From Bisporella sp. PMI_857 (taxonomy: Eukaryota; Ascomycota; Leotiomycetes; Helotiales; Helotiaceae), in assembly GCA_021307315.1 (NCBI GenBank), contig JAJSPD010000028.1, positions 558,001-622,000 on the forward strand: a DNA stretch of 64,000 bases, written 5' to 3'. The notes under the pieces were generated by a model that had not been told where the DNA came from, made no database searches, and saw only the letters and a program-made list of their open reading frames with translations. Each line of letters starts with the position of its first letter. Position 1 is the stretch's first letter. Made by a program: the position numbers and the translations under genes. Shown one piece after another: positions 11,811 to 22,587 of the stretch.

Positions 11811-12437
11811 ATGGCAAAAGCATTTAGAGAACTAATCGGCGTCTCGCCATCAAATGCCTCAACTGAAGACAGTGTCCTTGTCATCATTGATGCACAAAAT
11901 GAGTACCTACCTTGTCAAATCAAGCTTGATACGTGTGCTAATGATATATAAAGATACGCGGATGGACAGCTAAAGACCGAGAACGTTGCCTCAACACGAA
12001 AAGCTATAGCATCCCTCCTCGAAAAGTATCGCGCCGCAAACGCTCCGCTTGTGCACATCGTTCACCATACCCCGCCGGGGGCACCAGTCTTTACCCCAGG
12101 TACCGACCTCGCCAAAGAATTCGCAGAGCTAACTCCAAATTCTGGTGAAAAGATCATCACGAAAAACTACCCAGGCTCCTTCACTGGGACTGATCTCGAT
12201 GAATTCTTAAAAGGGACGGACAAGAAGAAGATCGTGTTCACTGGGTACATGGCGCATGTTTGTGTGAGCACAACTGCTAGACAGGCCGCAGAGAAGGGAT
12301 ACGATGTGATTCTTGTGGAGGATGCGATTGGCGACCGAGATATTCCCGGCGTGAAAGCAGAGGATCTTGTTAAGACAGTTTTGGCAGAACTGGCGGATGC
12401 CTTTGGAAGTGTGGTAAAAGCTGATAGCATCGGTTGA
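11811..12437 (+). CDS. Isochorismatase-family cysteine hydrolase
   Basis: Two exons, 11811-11902 and 11954-12437, encode 191 residues. The 51-nt intron has a CTAAT branch site and an AAG acceptor and splits a Glu codon. The in-frame TAG upstream of ATG 11811 fixes the start. The fold is the compact alpha/beta cysteine hydrolase of this family. The usual Asp-Lys-Cys triad can be assigned: Asp27 in VLVIIDAQN, Lys101 in [10 protein letters not shown], and Cys134 in [19 protein letters not shown]. Members hydrolyse isochorismate or amides such as nicotinamide; the true substrate cannot be read from the sequence. There is no signal peptide, so it is probably cytosolic. It lies tail-to-tail with the SRR1 gene, 112 bp apart. 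Confidence 0.9.
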
Positions 12438-12549
12438 AGACGCAGAACATAGAGGTCAGGCCAAAGTGCAGCAACAGGCAATGCGTCTTGGTCCGCAATA
12501 TCTATACTGCTGCACTGTTGTGATAGCAATACTTCTGTGTGAACCTAGA

Positions 12550-13623
12550 TCAATCTTGTTTCTGAGTGACTTCTTCGGCTTGCGGCTGTCTGCTTTCAGC
12601 CTGGATAGTACTCCCACTCATTGCTTGAGTTTCGGCGGGCTTAGTGTCTACTACCTCTTCAGATTTAATCTCTAAGATTCTCTCATGGTCGGAGGCAGAC
12701 AGGCTTGGAATTTCACTCCCGGCTTGTGTATTAGCCAAATCCTTCCGCCAATATATCTTGGTGTCTGAGAATGAGTGATAATTCTGTAACTGCGGAAAAT
12801 CCTGACCCTCATACTCCTGAATCAGCTCCTGTAGCGCCGCGGCATCATCTTTCAAGGTTGGATTTCTACTTCAGTTAGTCATTATATTCTTCAATCAGGA
12901 GAATACCCATACAAATCCAAGTCATCAAGCTTGTTGCGGATCATCATAGCTGGCTTCGCAAACTTTACAATCTGCTTAAAGACATCATTGTAGCAGTGTA
13001 TCGCATATACAAGACTATCGCCTGTGACATGCTGAAAAGCCGCAGGGTCGTCCACCACGGTGTATCCCAAGGATGTCAGAAATTGTTTATCTAGATCGCT
13101 AAACACTGGATCTTGCAATATGACCTCAAGCTTCTTGTCTTTTCCTTCTCTCTCTCTTAGCACACTCTCTTAAAAGTAGGAACCACTTTATCCTACCGTA
13201 TAACTCTAAGATAGACCTTAATGCACATAATTGATACCAGGTATCTCTCCTGCCCTCCCTCCTCGCATTTTGCAAACTACCCAATCCTAGGCAGACAATA
13301 TTCTTGATATCGGCGGAGGGAAGGACTGTTCCAAGTTTAATACTCGCCGAGTCATCCTGCCACATTTTTGTGAAATACCACAAATCGTGTTCCGTCTCCC
13401 CCAGCGTCCTCGTCACATAAGAGAAACCACTCTTTTCAAAATCACCTACATGGGATTGCACGCCGTCAACCTTTTCATGTTGATGCGTATTAGACCGAGG
13501 ACGAGCGTTAACAACGTGTGTCCATCCATCTGAGTCCTCAATCTCCTGACGTTTGCTATGCACAATCTTCGGGCCCGGTTTTGCGGCACTTGCGCCTTTC
13601 TTTTTGCGATTTGTGTGCGGCAT
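12550..13623 (-). CDS. SRR1-domain protein
   Basis: Three exons, 13623-13197, 13153-12907 and 12865-12550, encode 329 residues. The introns are very short: 13154-13196 (43 nt) and 12866-12906 (41 nt, ACTAAC branch site). The start is the ATG of MPHTNRKKKG; a basic, Lys-rich N-terminus is usual here. The SRR1-like domain spans about residues 80-235. It contains the strand-loop motif IVCLGLGS, then VFSDLDKQFLTSLGYTVVDDP and MMIRNKLDDLDLYG. SRR1 was first described in plant circadian and light signalling and is linked to haem-related functions in animals. The fungal role is poorly known. The C-terminal 60 residues are Glu/Gln/Ser-rich and probably disordered. Confidence 0.88.
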
Positions 13624-13711
13624 CTCCCTTTTTCTTTTCCAGAAATAAAACCAGGACAAAGGTATCGAGCATGAAATATATTGATACTGACCCGAGGCGC
13701 TGGAACACGAA

Positions 13712-13951
13712 TCAAATGCGGTAGCCGGTAAGATATGCCAGAATTGCTATTTTTCTTCTTGGTTTGCAGCAATTGTCCATGATAAAAATGTGGTAGTGGT
13801 GGTCACCAAAATAGAAATTTTGTTTTATCCGGCATTCACCGCCTGCTGGTTTTGGTGGAGAGGTGGTACCGAGCTTGGCGCCCGGGACAGCCCTAGTGAG
13901 GTTGAGCTTGCGCATCAATTCTCTCGAAGCGCTGAGCAAGTGCGGCGGCAT
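13712..13951 (-). CDS. Possible small protein, weak
   Basis: An ATG-started frame of 79 codons (MPPHLLSASRELMRKLNL) directly upstream of the SRR1 gene on the same strand. The Arg/Leu-rich, acid-poor N-terminus resembles a mitochondrial presequence. The C-terminus is His/Cys-rich (CRIKQNFYFGDHHYHIF). I recognise no family. It could be an exon of a longer gene, a 5' UTR frame or chance. Confidence 0.2.
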   Translation of the reverse strand: MPPHLLSASRELMRKLNLTRAVPGAKLGTTSPPKPAGGECRIKQNFYFGDHHYHIFIMDNCCKPRRKIAILAYLTGYRI

Positions 13952-15268
13952 TGAAAAATTGAAATGTGATGTGGATAGCGATACTTCGGATGTTGCAAGT
14001 ACGTGATAGTATGATTTGCGATGGCATGAGGTATCGGATGAGTTTGGGTGGTGAAATCTCAGCGGTTTGTAATATTATCTCATTGGATCTGTAGTCGGCA
14101 GAGAGCATCTGAGGTAGTTCCGTGTGCCTGGAGCTAGATTCTGCACCTGCACCTGCACCTGCTATGCTAGAGTCTATACTTACTTCGGGTACGGAATCTG
14201 ATCTATTGATGGGGATATTCCATTGCAGGACCATCATAGCTCTGTGGCAGGGCTATTTTTGTTTAGTTTTTTCGGGGTTCTGATGATGACGATATGCAGC
14301 CTGAACATCTAGGTATGGACTTCTATACAGAAGAAGTGATACTACCCTACCCTTTCATATGTGGGTGGCATTCATCCACATGAACTAAACATAAACGATG
14401 GTGTACATCCGGTACATCCACCATCAACACAAGATCAACGTAAGCTGCTCATGTCAGATTTTTAAGTATAGAACAACATACTCAACTTGGAAGTGCCCAA
14501 ATGTACTCTGGCCAGGTTGGTAAAGTAAGCTTTTCGGTCCAAGTCTTAGCCACGTCGCTTCACATACCGATTTTTTAGGTTAATGAATCGATCTTGTTTG
14601 GGACTGACACACATATGTTAATCGGATCGCTTTATCTCAGCGGTTGGAAAATAGGGCTCTATCAAAAAGTGCCATAGCGTATCGGCACTCGATTTAAACA
14701 TTTTTGTTGGTGTTGGTTTGGTACCCTACGATGATGTACTGTACAATACTACCGTTTACCGTGAACAAACCAGATCTGGGCCTGTCTCCTTCCCATGTAC
14801 CCCCTGTAACCCCCTCCACCCAAAAAATCCCCAGCGCCAATGTCCGGCCCCTCACTGGCTTCAACCCCCGTCCAGCTTCTCTGGGCGCTACCACCTCCCT
14901 CCCGTTGATTGGGCGGCTCTGTTCATTCCACTCTGCCCACCAAGCTGAACTGGGCCTGGAATAGCCGTCGTGCAATCGCCCCGCAGGTGCTTGGGGAGAT
15001 CTGAGTGGTTGGGTGAAAATGTGCTTACAGCCGCCCAGCATGCAGACCACCAAATGGCCAAATGGTCAGCGCATCACCAATTGGGCAAACAAAAGCTCCA
15101 AAGGTCCCAAGATGGCGGCCGTTTTTCTTTCTCTTCAATAATCCACTTCCGCACCCATCTCGCCGTCATCTTGCTACTTTTCTTGCTTATAACCTTGACC
15201 TCGACGTGCTTGATTCAGCTACAGCAGTATCATAAAGGCAGAAGACGAGGAACAAAAGTGCCGTCATC
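13952..15268. other. Intergenic; upstream region of the BIM1-like gene
   Basis: No gene supported. A short (CTGCAC)n microsatellite lies at 14141-14162. A 119-codon minus-strand frame at 14694-15053 looks like the antisense of promoter sequence. A CCAAT/ATTGG palindrome lies near 15075, about 190 bp before the BIM1-like start. Confidence 0.5.
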
Positions 15269-16250
15269 ATGTTTTCGAGGAGCTTTGCGCTTATCGCTGC
15301 GATATGCATGGCAGTGGTGGTCGATGCGCATACAGTGCTCACCTACCCGGGCTGGAGAGGAAACAATCTGATCACAAACGACACATTTCCATATGGCATG
15401 CAATGGATGTATCCTTGTGAGTATTCCCCTTCGCATTTTCATGTTCTGCGGTCGAGAGGGACTCGAGGCTGGAAAGATTTCATGGTTCCGCAACCGCCGA
15501 GCGGCGATCATGTGCCATCCGGAGCCTTTCAACCACTCCCAAAATTTCCAACCAAGATATGAGGGAATTTGCTCGACGCGATTTTCTCAACCATCCTATC
15601 CTCATGCTTTGGAAACATGCCTTGTATCCGATTAAAGTCTAACAATTCACAGGCGGCGGACATCCAACTACCACGAACCGTACCTTATGGCCAGTGACGG
15701 GTGGAGCCATCGCGCTCCAACCCGGTTGGTTCCAAGGCCATGCAACAGCCTTCTTCTACATGAACTTGGGCTTTGGCACTGATGGGCCAGGAGGCGGACC
15801 ACCAAATATGTCCTTCCCTATGGTTCCGCTCTTCCAAATTGTCGGCCCATCGAAGAACCCATATCCAGGCACATTCTGCTTGCCACAAGTCCCGTTACCT
15901 GCGGGAGCGAATGTAAAGATTGGGGATAACGCAACGATTCAGGTGGTGGAGACAGCCGTTCATGGGGCTGCGTTGTATTCGGTATGTCTCAATACCCCAT
16001 CCTGCAGGGTGGAAAAGAGAGGTTTGGAGATTGGACACTAACAAGCAAATAGTGCGTGGATATCACATTCGCAGACCCAAAAGACGTTGCGGAAGTCAAT
16101 GAGAAAAATTGCTTCAATAGCAGCGATATCTCCTTCAATAACGTATACTCCATCGCCAACGGCCAGGGTACCTCATCTTCCGCCACGAGAACGCTAGCTT
16201 CCACATCATTAGTATCGTTATCAGCATTACTCATTTGGGCATTACTATGA
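15269..16250 (+). CDS. BIM1/X325-type copper protein, LPMO-like fold, GPI-anchored
   Basis: Three exons, 15269-15416, 15653-15981 and 16053-16250, encode 224 residues. Introns are 236 nt (GTGAGT..CACAG) and 71 nt (GTATGT..ATAG), and the frame is intact throughout. The signal peptide (residues 1-20, ending VVVDA) is followed directly by His21 (HTVLTYPGWRGNNL). In LPMO-like proteins the mature N-terminal His forms the copper site. A second His follows the first Cys (CGGHPTTTNRTLWP, about residue 53), as in X325/BIM1 proteins. Several N-glycosylation sites and Cys residues follow. The C-terminus is Ser/Thr-rich and ends in a hydrophobic tail (SLVSLSALLIWALL), a GPI signal. Characterised members bind Cu(II) and serve in copper acquisition or at the surface rather than cleaving polysaccharide. 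Confidence 0.88.
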
Positions 16251-16890
16251 TCCAGCGGGCTAGGGCTTTTGAGTTGATTCGATCCTCATAGCATGTCGTA
16301 TTTTTTCTGTAAATAAATAGCTCTTCACAGCTTTTGTACACATCGGAGTCTGGAGCGGGTGGGGAGGCGGGCCTTATATGGTTGTAATTTTCTCGACGAG
16401 AGATGGGACTTTCACTCATGGTCCTGGATATAAGGGTTGGTATACCTTGATGCATCAGCGGCGTTAGAACGGATGTCCAATACCAGAATATAAAAAAAAT
16501 ATTCAGCCAACAAACATAAAAAGTTCGAGCCAGCAGCGTCTCATCCAAGATAGGTTTCTACGTTTCGATGTTCCGTGATATCCATTAATCCAGCTGATTC
16601 ATCCAACAAAAACATATCCCATTACGTGAGATATGTTTTAGCTTGCTGATGCAAGGTTATAATAGCGTCTGACACTTCAGCTATTTAACCGTAAGGTTTT
16701 AATACTATAATTAACTACTATTTTCTCGATATCGGTGATTTTGACCCCTGATTTCAGCAGTATCTCTTGTAGAATTCCTTGAAGTTACAATACAAAGCAC
16801 AGCTTGTTGTTAAGCTAGCAACGAAGTGACCCGTTTAAAATACATATAAGAGCTCAGAAGTACCTGATATCCTTGTTCGTATTATACAGC
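16251..16890. other. Intergenic between convergent genes
   Basis: AT-rich 3' flanks of the BIM1-like gene (plus) and the HNH gene (minus). No gene or RNA recognised. Confidence 0.6.
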
Positions 16891-18181
16891 CTAGACTCTT
16901 TCTCCCTCTCTGTCTCTATCTCCTTCTACCTCTGCTATACTAACATGCTTAGGATGGAGAACATAATTTGGTTTTGCTGGCGAGGAAAGACACTTTTCAG
17001 AAAGGAGTGAGAAGTCCTCTATATCATCATCTAATCCAGGAACTCCCTCACTTGCGTTATCTAAGTCTGACTCTGAGCCTATGCCCAGCCAGTCCTCCCA
17101 ACCAACGTCGACAGCACCCGCCATGCCCTGGATCCGCTGAAGGAACCATTGTAGCTCGAGTAGCTCGAAACTCGGTAATGGTTTTTGTACTGGATTATCG
17201 GTTCGAAGCTCGAAAAAATCGCCAGATCGTATCTTTTTCCCGTTCTTATCGAATAGCCAAATATGACCTCCATGGGCTCCCGTGGTTTGTTCGAGGCCTT
17301 GGGTAGAAATCGGTAAAGTTGTAAAACTCATTCTTGGAAGAGAGCCCTGTTGTTTCTCTTGCCAAAAGAATTGCACCTTTAAGATCTTCTTATCGTCCGA
17401 CTCAGAGATTGGTTTAAGGGCAAATAGTCCTCGCCCCCAACATGCATGTACTTGATGCGCTAATGAAATAAGGTTATAGACCTCTTCGTGACCCTTTTCG
17501 TGTATGCCTTGTGGGAAAAGTTTTACTTCCCAAGCTGTAACCTTTTCCTCGGGCCAGAACATCCTCAAATGATTCCAAAATATATGCCGTGGCTCACCCT
17601 TATCTTCCTTTTGTCTCATTGAGTGATGTGGGTAGATATGAGCAACTTCTATCATCTCAATCCCTGTTAAAACACAGCAAAAATTATCTCTCTCTTCGGC
17701 TCGCTTTTTAGTATTCACATCTCGAGGGAGTGGTGTTGGTGAATCTAAAGTCTTTTGTCTCTTTGGAGGTGGAGGCAAGGTAGAAGGTGATTGGCCTGAA
17801 TTTGGCGCTGTCGATATTTGTGGTGGAGGTAAGGTAGAAGGTGATAGGCCTGAATTCGACGCTGTTGATTTTTGTGGTGTAGGTGTCCTTGGTGTTGAGG
17901 GGCGTGATTGGTATCTAGGAGAAGGACCCCCTATAAAGTTCTTATCAGCTTATATTAAAGCAGAGGAATCTGCTATTTGACTTACAATGGCGGACCATTT
18001 GGCTAGTAACAAAAAGAGCACCCTCAATAACCCTGGGGGGTTCGTGCAAAAGTTGTTCAAGGGCACTGAGGTCGCAAATCTGGCACGCAGCCCAGAAGTG
18101 TGGTGTGACATTACCGAATGTTTCTTGTAGACGCTCGAGTAGGGCGACTCGTTCTGTACTAGGGAGATTGAAGTCTTCCAT
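16891..18181 (-). CDS. HNH nuclease-domain protein (HNH_2 type)
   Basis: Two exons, 18181-17986 and 17930-16891, encode 411 residues. The intron 17931-17985 (GTAAGT..TTATAG) splits a Trp codon. The start is the ATG of MEDFNLPSTERVALLERL; a longer open frame to 18277 runs through repetitive sequence and is less likely. Residues 1-65 are helical and end in SQMVRH. A Pro/Ser/Thr linker follows, with an 18-residue tandem duplication. The HNH region is at about residues 149-240: CCVLTG, then VAHIYPHH, then NLISLAHQVHACWGRGLFALKP. The His, Asn and His are in the order of the beta-beta-alpha metal fold. The C-terminus is acidic. Many such fungal proteins are unstudied. It lies 562 bp downstream of the HET-NACHT-ankyrin gene on the same strand, so a functional link is possible but unproven. 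Confidence 0.85.
17771..17878. repeat. 54-bp tandem duplication in the HNH gene linker
   Basis: Two copies, 17771-17824 and 17825-17878, encode two related 18-residue units (S/A-NSG-L/Q-SPSTLPPP). They diverge by a handful of bases. They lie in the disordered linker before the nuclease domain and keep the frame. Confidence 0.85.
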
Positions 18182-18743
18182 TGCGTGTATCGATACTCTG
18201 TGTGTTGATGTTCCATGTGTCGATGTCCCGTATGTCGATGTTAGATGTGGTATGACGTAGTGCCAACGGCACAGCAATGCACTAGCGGCCGCATGGCGCG
18301 TTTCCTAATGTGGAATAACCCAGCATGAATATTACTACAATTATATTCTTCAAAGCAGTAATGTAACGACTTGAAGTATATTGCATGCTTTTTATTTTAT
18401 TTTATTATCAGGATATAATACTTGACGAAAACAAATCTCAAGTGTGATGAAATGGCTGGAATTGCTGGGCTGAGAAGCATACAATTGAAGTAGTATTCTC
18501 GAAAATTCATTACGATATGAATACAAAAGTCCCATCCCAACGGTGGTGGATTGCATCAGCCAATTACGCCTCCTGTGCTTGAAACTCATCAAGTCCAATG
18601 AGCAGACACACTAGAGTCATGAGAAGGACGAAGTGCTCGGTGCTGTTAGGATATTTTAAATCCATCGCACCTGCTTTAAGCACGAGGATAAGCTTCTGTA
18701 AAGGTTAAGTTAAAATAAAGGAAGATACCGTCCTAATAGACTT
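18182..18743. other. Spacer between the HNH and NLR genes
   Basis: Downstream of the NLR gene and upstream of the HNH gene. It contains a degenerate repeat of about 15 bp, with TCGATG/TTGATG units, at about 18198-18240, and AT-rich sequence including (TTTTA)n near 18391. No gene recognised. Confidence 0.5.
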
Positions 18744-21683
18744 TCATTCCTGTGCAGTCTCATGCAGGTGTGGAAATGTGCCCATGGCTAGGCGTCCATT
18801 ATACAACCCTTGATAAACGTTGTTAGGTCGTCGTGGAACTTCAGGCAAATCCTGATATTCTCCTTCAGCATCTTGGTCTTTCGGTGTGATACCCTTCGCT
18901 CTGAACCGATCTAGCTCAGCCAAAGCCATATCGTGGCCTCTGGAAAGGGCTAAATGGCGTGGAGTTGCCCCGTGATCATCAATGGCATCAATGTATGCTC
19001 CGTGTTCCAGCAGAAGCTTACAAATCTCGGCATGTCCATTCGTAGTGGCCCAGTGAAGGGGGGACCAGCCGTCATACTCAACAATGTTAGGATTTGCGCC
19101 AGCTTGGAGAAGAAGCTCGACGCTCGCTGTACTGCCCATTTCCGATCCCCATATCAACGCGGTGTCTCCACAGTCTGATACAGCGTTGACGTCCACCCGT
19201 GTATGGATGTATCCTGCAACGAACCAAGATAGATCGAGATATGCTGCAATGTGAAGCTGGGTGCCTTCTCTCGGTGTGGAAGCAGTCCCATAGTGAGTAA
19301 AGAAAAATAGTAGTCTCATCAACATATCGCGATTCATCTGCGTGCTCAGCAGTTCGAGTGTTAATCTAAGAAGGTTCTGATTAGGTTGCTTCAAATTTCT
19401 GAGGTGGAAGGCCCAGTATTCAGCCGCATAACTCAAGAACGGCCACTTCCTTAGAATGTCATGCATCAAGTCTTCGTATTCCAAAGGCACGATTCTACCG
19501 GGATATATGTTGTATACTTCGATAAGTAGTCCATCCTGGAGCAAGTACTTCAGACACACCGTTGTAATTTGAATTTCGGCTTCCCCAGGCTGCCAGAAAA
19601 TTTCGTGAAGCTGCTCTGTCGATGTGCGGTATGCATAGGTTTCGAGAAAATCCTGTGCACTTTGATGAACAAACCGAACCTTTTCATCCGTGATTCTGAT
19701 CAGCGAACCGCAGAGCTGCTTAACATCCCCTATAAAATCATGCCATTCTGAAACGCCTATCTCAATGCAGAGAGCAGCCTTGAGCTCAATAGGACTCATC
19801 ACACGGAGGCTGATGAGCATGCAACGCAGTATGCGCCACATGTCGTCGCGACGTGATTTTGGGACATTCTCGAGAATGCCTTCGTAAACGGTAGCTAATG
19901 TGAGGGGCACTTTTCTAAGACGGGTTGCAATTAAATCGTCTGTGAGACGTTCATCTCTGCGATCTAGCTCTTGGAGTACAAGTACGACCCATAGAAACAT
20001 GCCTTTAGCATTAGTATAGAGAAAGTTCTTAATGGCAGATTGAACGTCTAGAGCGAGGTGCCTGCGGTTTCCTAACTGCTCTACACCAGTAACAATTAAT
20101 GTGTCTATATCGTCTGTGGTGAGAGAATCTGTGATCTCAAAATGTTTCGAAAAGGGGATAATATCAAAGATTTCTTCGTCTGGTCGACTAGTAATAAGGA
20201 TTTTCAAAACTGATCCTGGCCGATTCAAGGTGGGGACTGTTTGATCTTCGACAAGAGAGCCTAGGCACGTTAAAAAGTTGCGGCGAGAATCGTCCGAGCA
20301 CTCGTCCATTCCATCTAATACAATGTATGTCGTTGCAAGTGTCCGAACTTGGATCTGCTGGATCATGCCTAGGAAGACAGATAAAAGCGGTTCCCAAGAC
20401 CACGATACATGCCCCTTAAAGGCAAGGATATCGTACTGTCGTCGAAGCAGCTGGTAGAGATCTGGCATCTGATGAATCAACTGGCCGATAAGGGTCCGTA
20501 ATGCAGCTAGTGCAGTTCCTTCGTCATCGACATTGACTTTCTGAAAAAAGAAATATAGCAGTAGATTGTTTTCTAGTTTTTGTTCCTTTTGACCTTGGTT
20601 TTGAGGCAAGTCGGTGGTAGGTTTTCGCTGAAGAGCGTTTATGATATGAGCCGCAATTGTAGTTTTGCCACAGCCGGCGCTTGCTGTAATATAGAGCAGA
20701 TCTGAACAGTCGCTTGTCCTCCATTCCTGAAATCGGGATTCGTTGAGAAACCATTGGCATGCTGTTTGATACCGCGTCATAGCTCTGTTCCGAAGACCTT
20801 CTTGATTAGTTGGGGTGAGGGATGCAAGGCAAATCCTTGACTTGTCTGCCATTTACTCAGAGATTATCCAAAAGTAGGGGGAGTAAAATCTACCTTGCTT
20901 ATACAAGTCATCGATTCTGAGACAATTGATAGTCTTACTCGTTGAACGCTTGTCGATCTCATCACGGAGCCGTATAAATGCATTTTCCCTCCCCTCGCCA
21001 TAAATAAGCGGCATATGGATGTCGAAAACACCCATAAGGGAGTATGCTTTGTCTTCTTGGCGTTTAGTCTCTCGATTTGCTGCCCATGAAATTCGCTCAG
21101 AGACGGAGAAACAAGACAGAGAACTCCCTCTAAGAGCATTAACGGGAATCCCTGTTGCCGCGTGAACTTGTTGTTCGAGTGATTGCTTGTCACCTAGTCG
21201 TTTGCCTTCCCTAGAAAAGAACTCAACCGATACTGGAGCGATCAGCTCTTGAAGGGTCCAGCCCCGAGTAAACCATCTACTATTGCGAAAAGCTGATTCC
21301 CACATAAATGCAGAGAACTGAATATTTTTATCAGAGTTGTTTGTCGAAAGATCTGACAGGTACACATAGCATTTAGACGCTTCACGATACCAACGAAACA
21401 TAGAATTAATAGCCTCCGAGAGCTCGGTATTATTCGATTTATCGATACAACAAGTGTCTACCCAGGCGTACTGAAGGCCATCTCTAATAGCTTGTTCTGC
21501 GCAGAACCGAATCTTTCTATAGCCGGCCTTGCTCTTCCCCACACCTCCTGTCAAGTCTTGAAAGGTGGCTTCCTCATCATCGTTACCCCAAGTATGTGAA
21601 AGTATTGCATAGGGAGGAATGTTGTCGATAAGATCTTTGGTTAGGCTGAACTCGCCATTATTTTTAAGTTCTAAAAGGCGCAT
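18744..21683 (-). CDS. HET-NACHT-ankyrin NLR-like protein
   Basis: Two exons, 21683-20894 and 20845-18744, encode 963 residues. The 48-nt intron 20846-20893 splits an Asp codon; without splicing the two halves would appear as separate frames. Residues 1-200 are a HET domain: PYAILSHTWG, then WVDTCCIDKSNNTELSEAIN, then RGWTLQELIAP. The NACHT ATPase follows. The P-loop is ASAGCGKTT (about 318-326), Walker B is TYIVLDGMDEC (about 436-446), and LKILITSRPDEEIF marks the sensor-1-like strand. Ankyrin repeats occupy about 790-900 (TALIWGSEMGS, SPLHWATTNGHAEICKLLLEHGA). This is the architecture of fungal heterokaryon-incompatibility proteins such as the HET-E type, although there the sensor is WD repeats. 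HET acts as the cell-death effector and ankyrins as the sensor. All motifs look intact. Confidence 0.92.
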
Positions 21684-22587
21684 AATTGCACAGTATCGGG
21701 ATCTCGTGTCTCAATAAGTACGTAGTGGCATCATAAATCGTTGGTCCCCCTCCCGAATATAGTAATGATAAAGTCTTGTGTAGTGGTAGATTCTCAACAG
21801 GCGGGCCTTGCGAAGTCAGAAGAGTAGCAAAGATATAGTGGCAATTAAGAAATCCACTGGCAAGCACGATTGGAGTAATAAAGGCCATGAAACTAATGGA
21901 ATCACCCGTACTAGCCCAAATCCTATTGTGATATTGGCGCAAACATGTTCAGGATAGGAACAAAAGGGTTATAGGATAGAAGAAGGTCGTCGGTGTCAAA
22001 ATATGATTCAGCTGCAAGATGCTAATTTCTTGGCGTCATGACCCAACGATGCTACTTCCTTAGAGCAGTGGCTCATAATGTCAAGTTACAACATGATGAC
22101 GAAGAACAATTAACCAGAATTATTCTATTGATTTGACTATGTGGCTTATTTGAAACTTAAGAGTGTGCAAGAGGAAAATATTCAAGGGTATCATCCGTGT
22201 CAAAGAGTACTTCGTACACGCCCAAATATTCCAGTTTTCCCCATCTGTACACGCTTAGGCTAGGTACTGTTACTTTTAAGAATTTACTGGTATTTTGCAT
22301 GGCTTTTTGCATTATAAACACTGGAATACACCCATTACTGCTTATTACTACAGCTGATTATTAAAACATCAGTAGCATTATATACTCCTTGGTTTGTTTG
22401 GGACCTGTACTATTTTCGCCCGTAAAGTAGTAATAAAATCCAACTGAATAAAGAAAAGCACCAATTTGGCTAATACTGCCCCACTGCGGCCGCTTAGATT
22501 TCTTGGCAAAAAGGCACTTCGCATCATTGTCAACATTGCCCCTCCTCCATTTACATCATACCTTTCAAAAACGCAGAACTGTACAAT
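21684..22587. other. Divergent promoter region of the NLR gene and RQC2
   Basis: AT-rich, no gene supported. A 92-codon minus-strand frame (21664-21942) overlaps the NLR start in another frame and is not credible. It separates the divergent starts at 21683 and 22588. Confidence 0.5.

Noticed and set aside
14694..15053. 119-codon minus frame upstream of the BIM1-like gene
   Set aside because: No motif, no splice partners, and it lies in what should be promoter DNA.
20852..20853. Reading the HET part and the NACHT-ankyrin part as two separate genes
   Set aside because: A 48-nt GT..AG intron (20846-20893) joins them in frame into one NLR-type protein.
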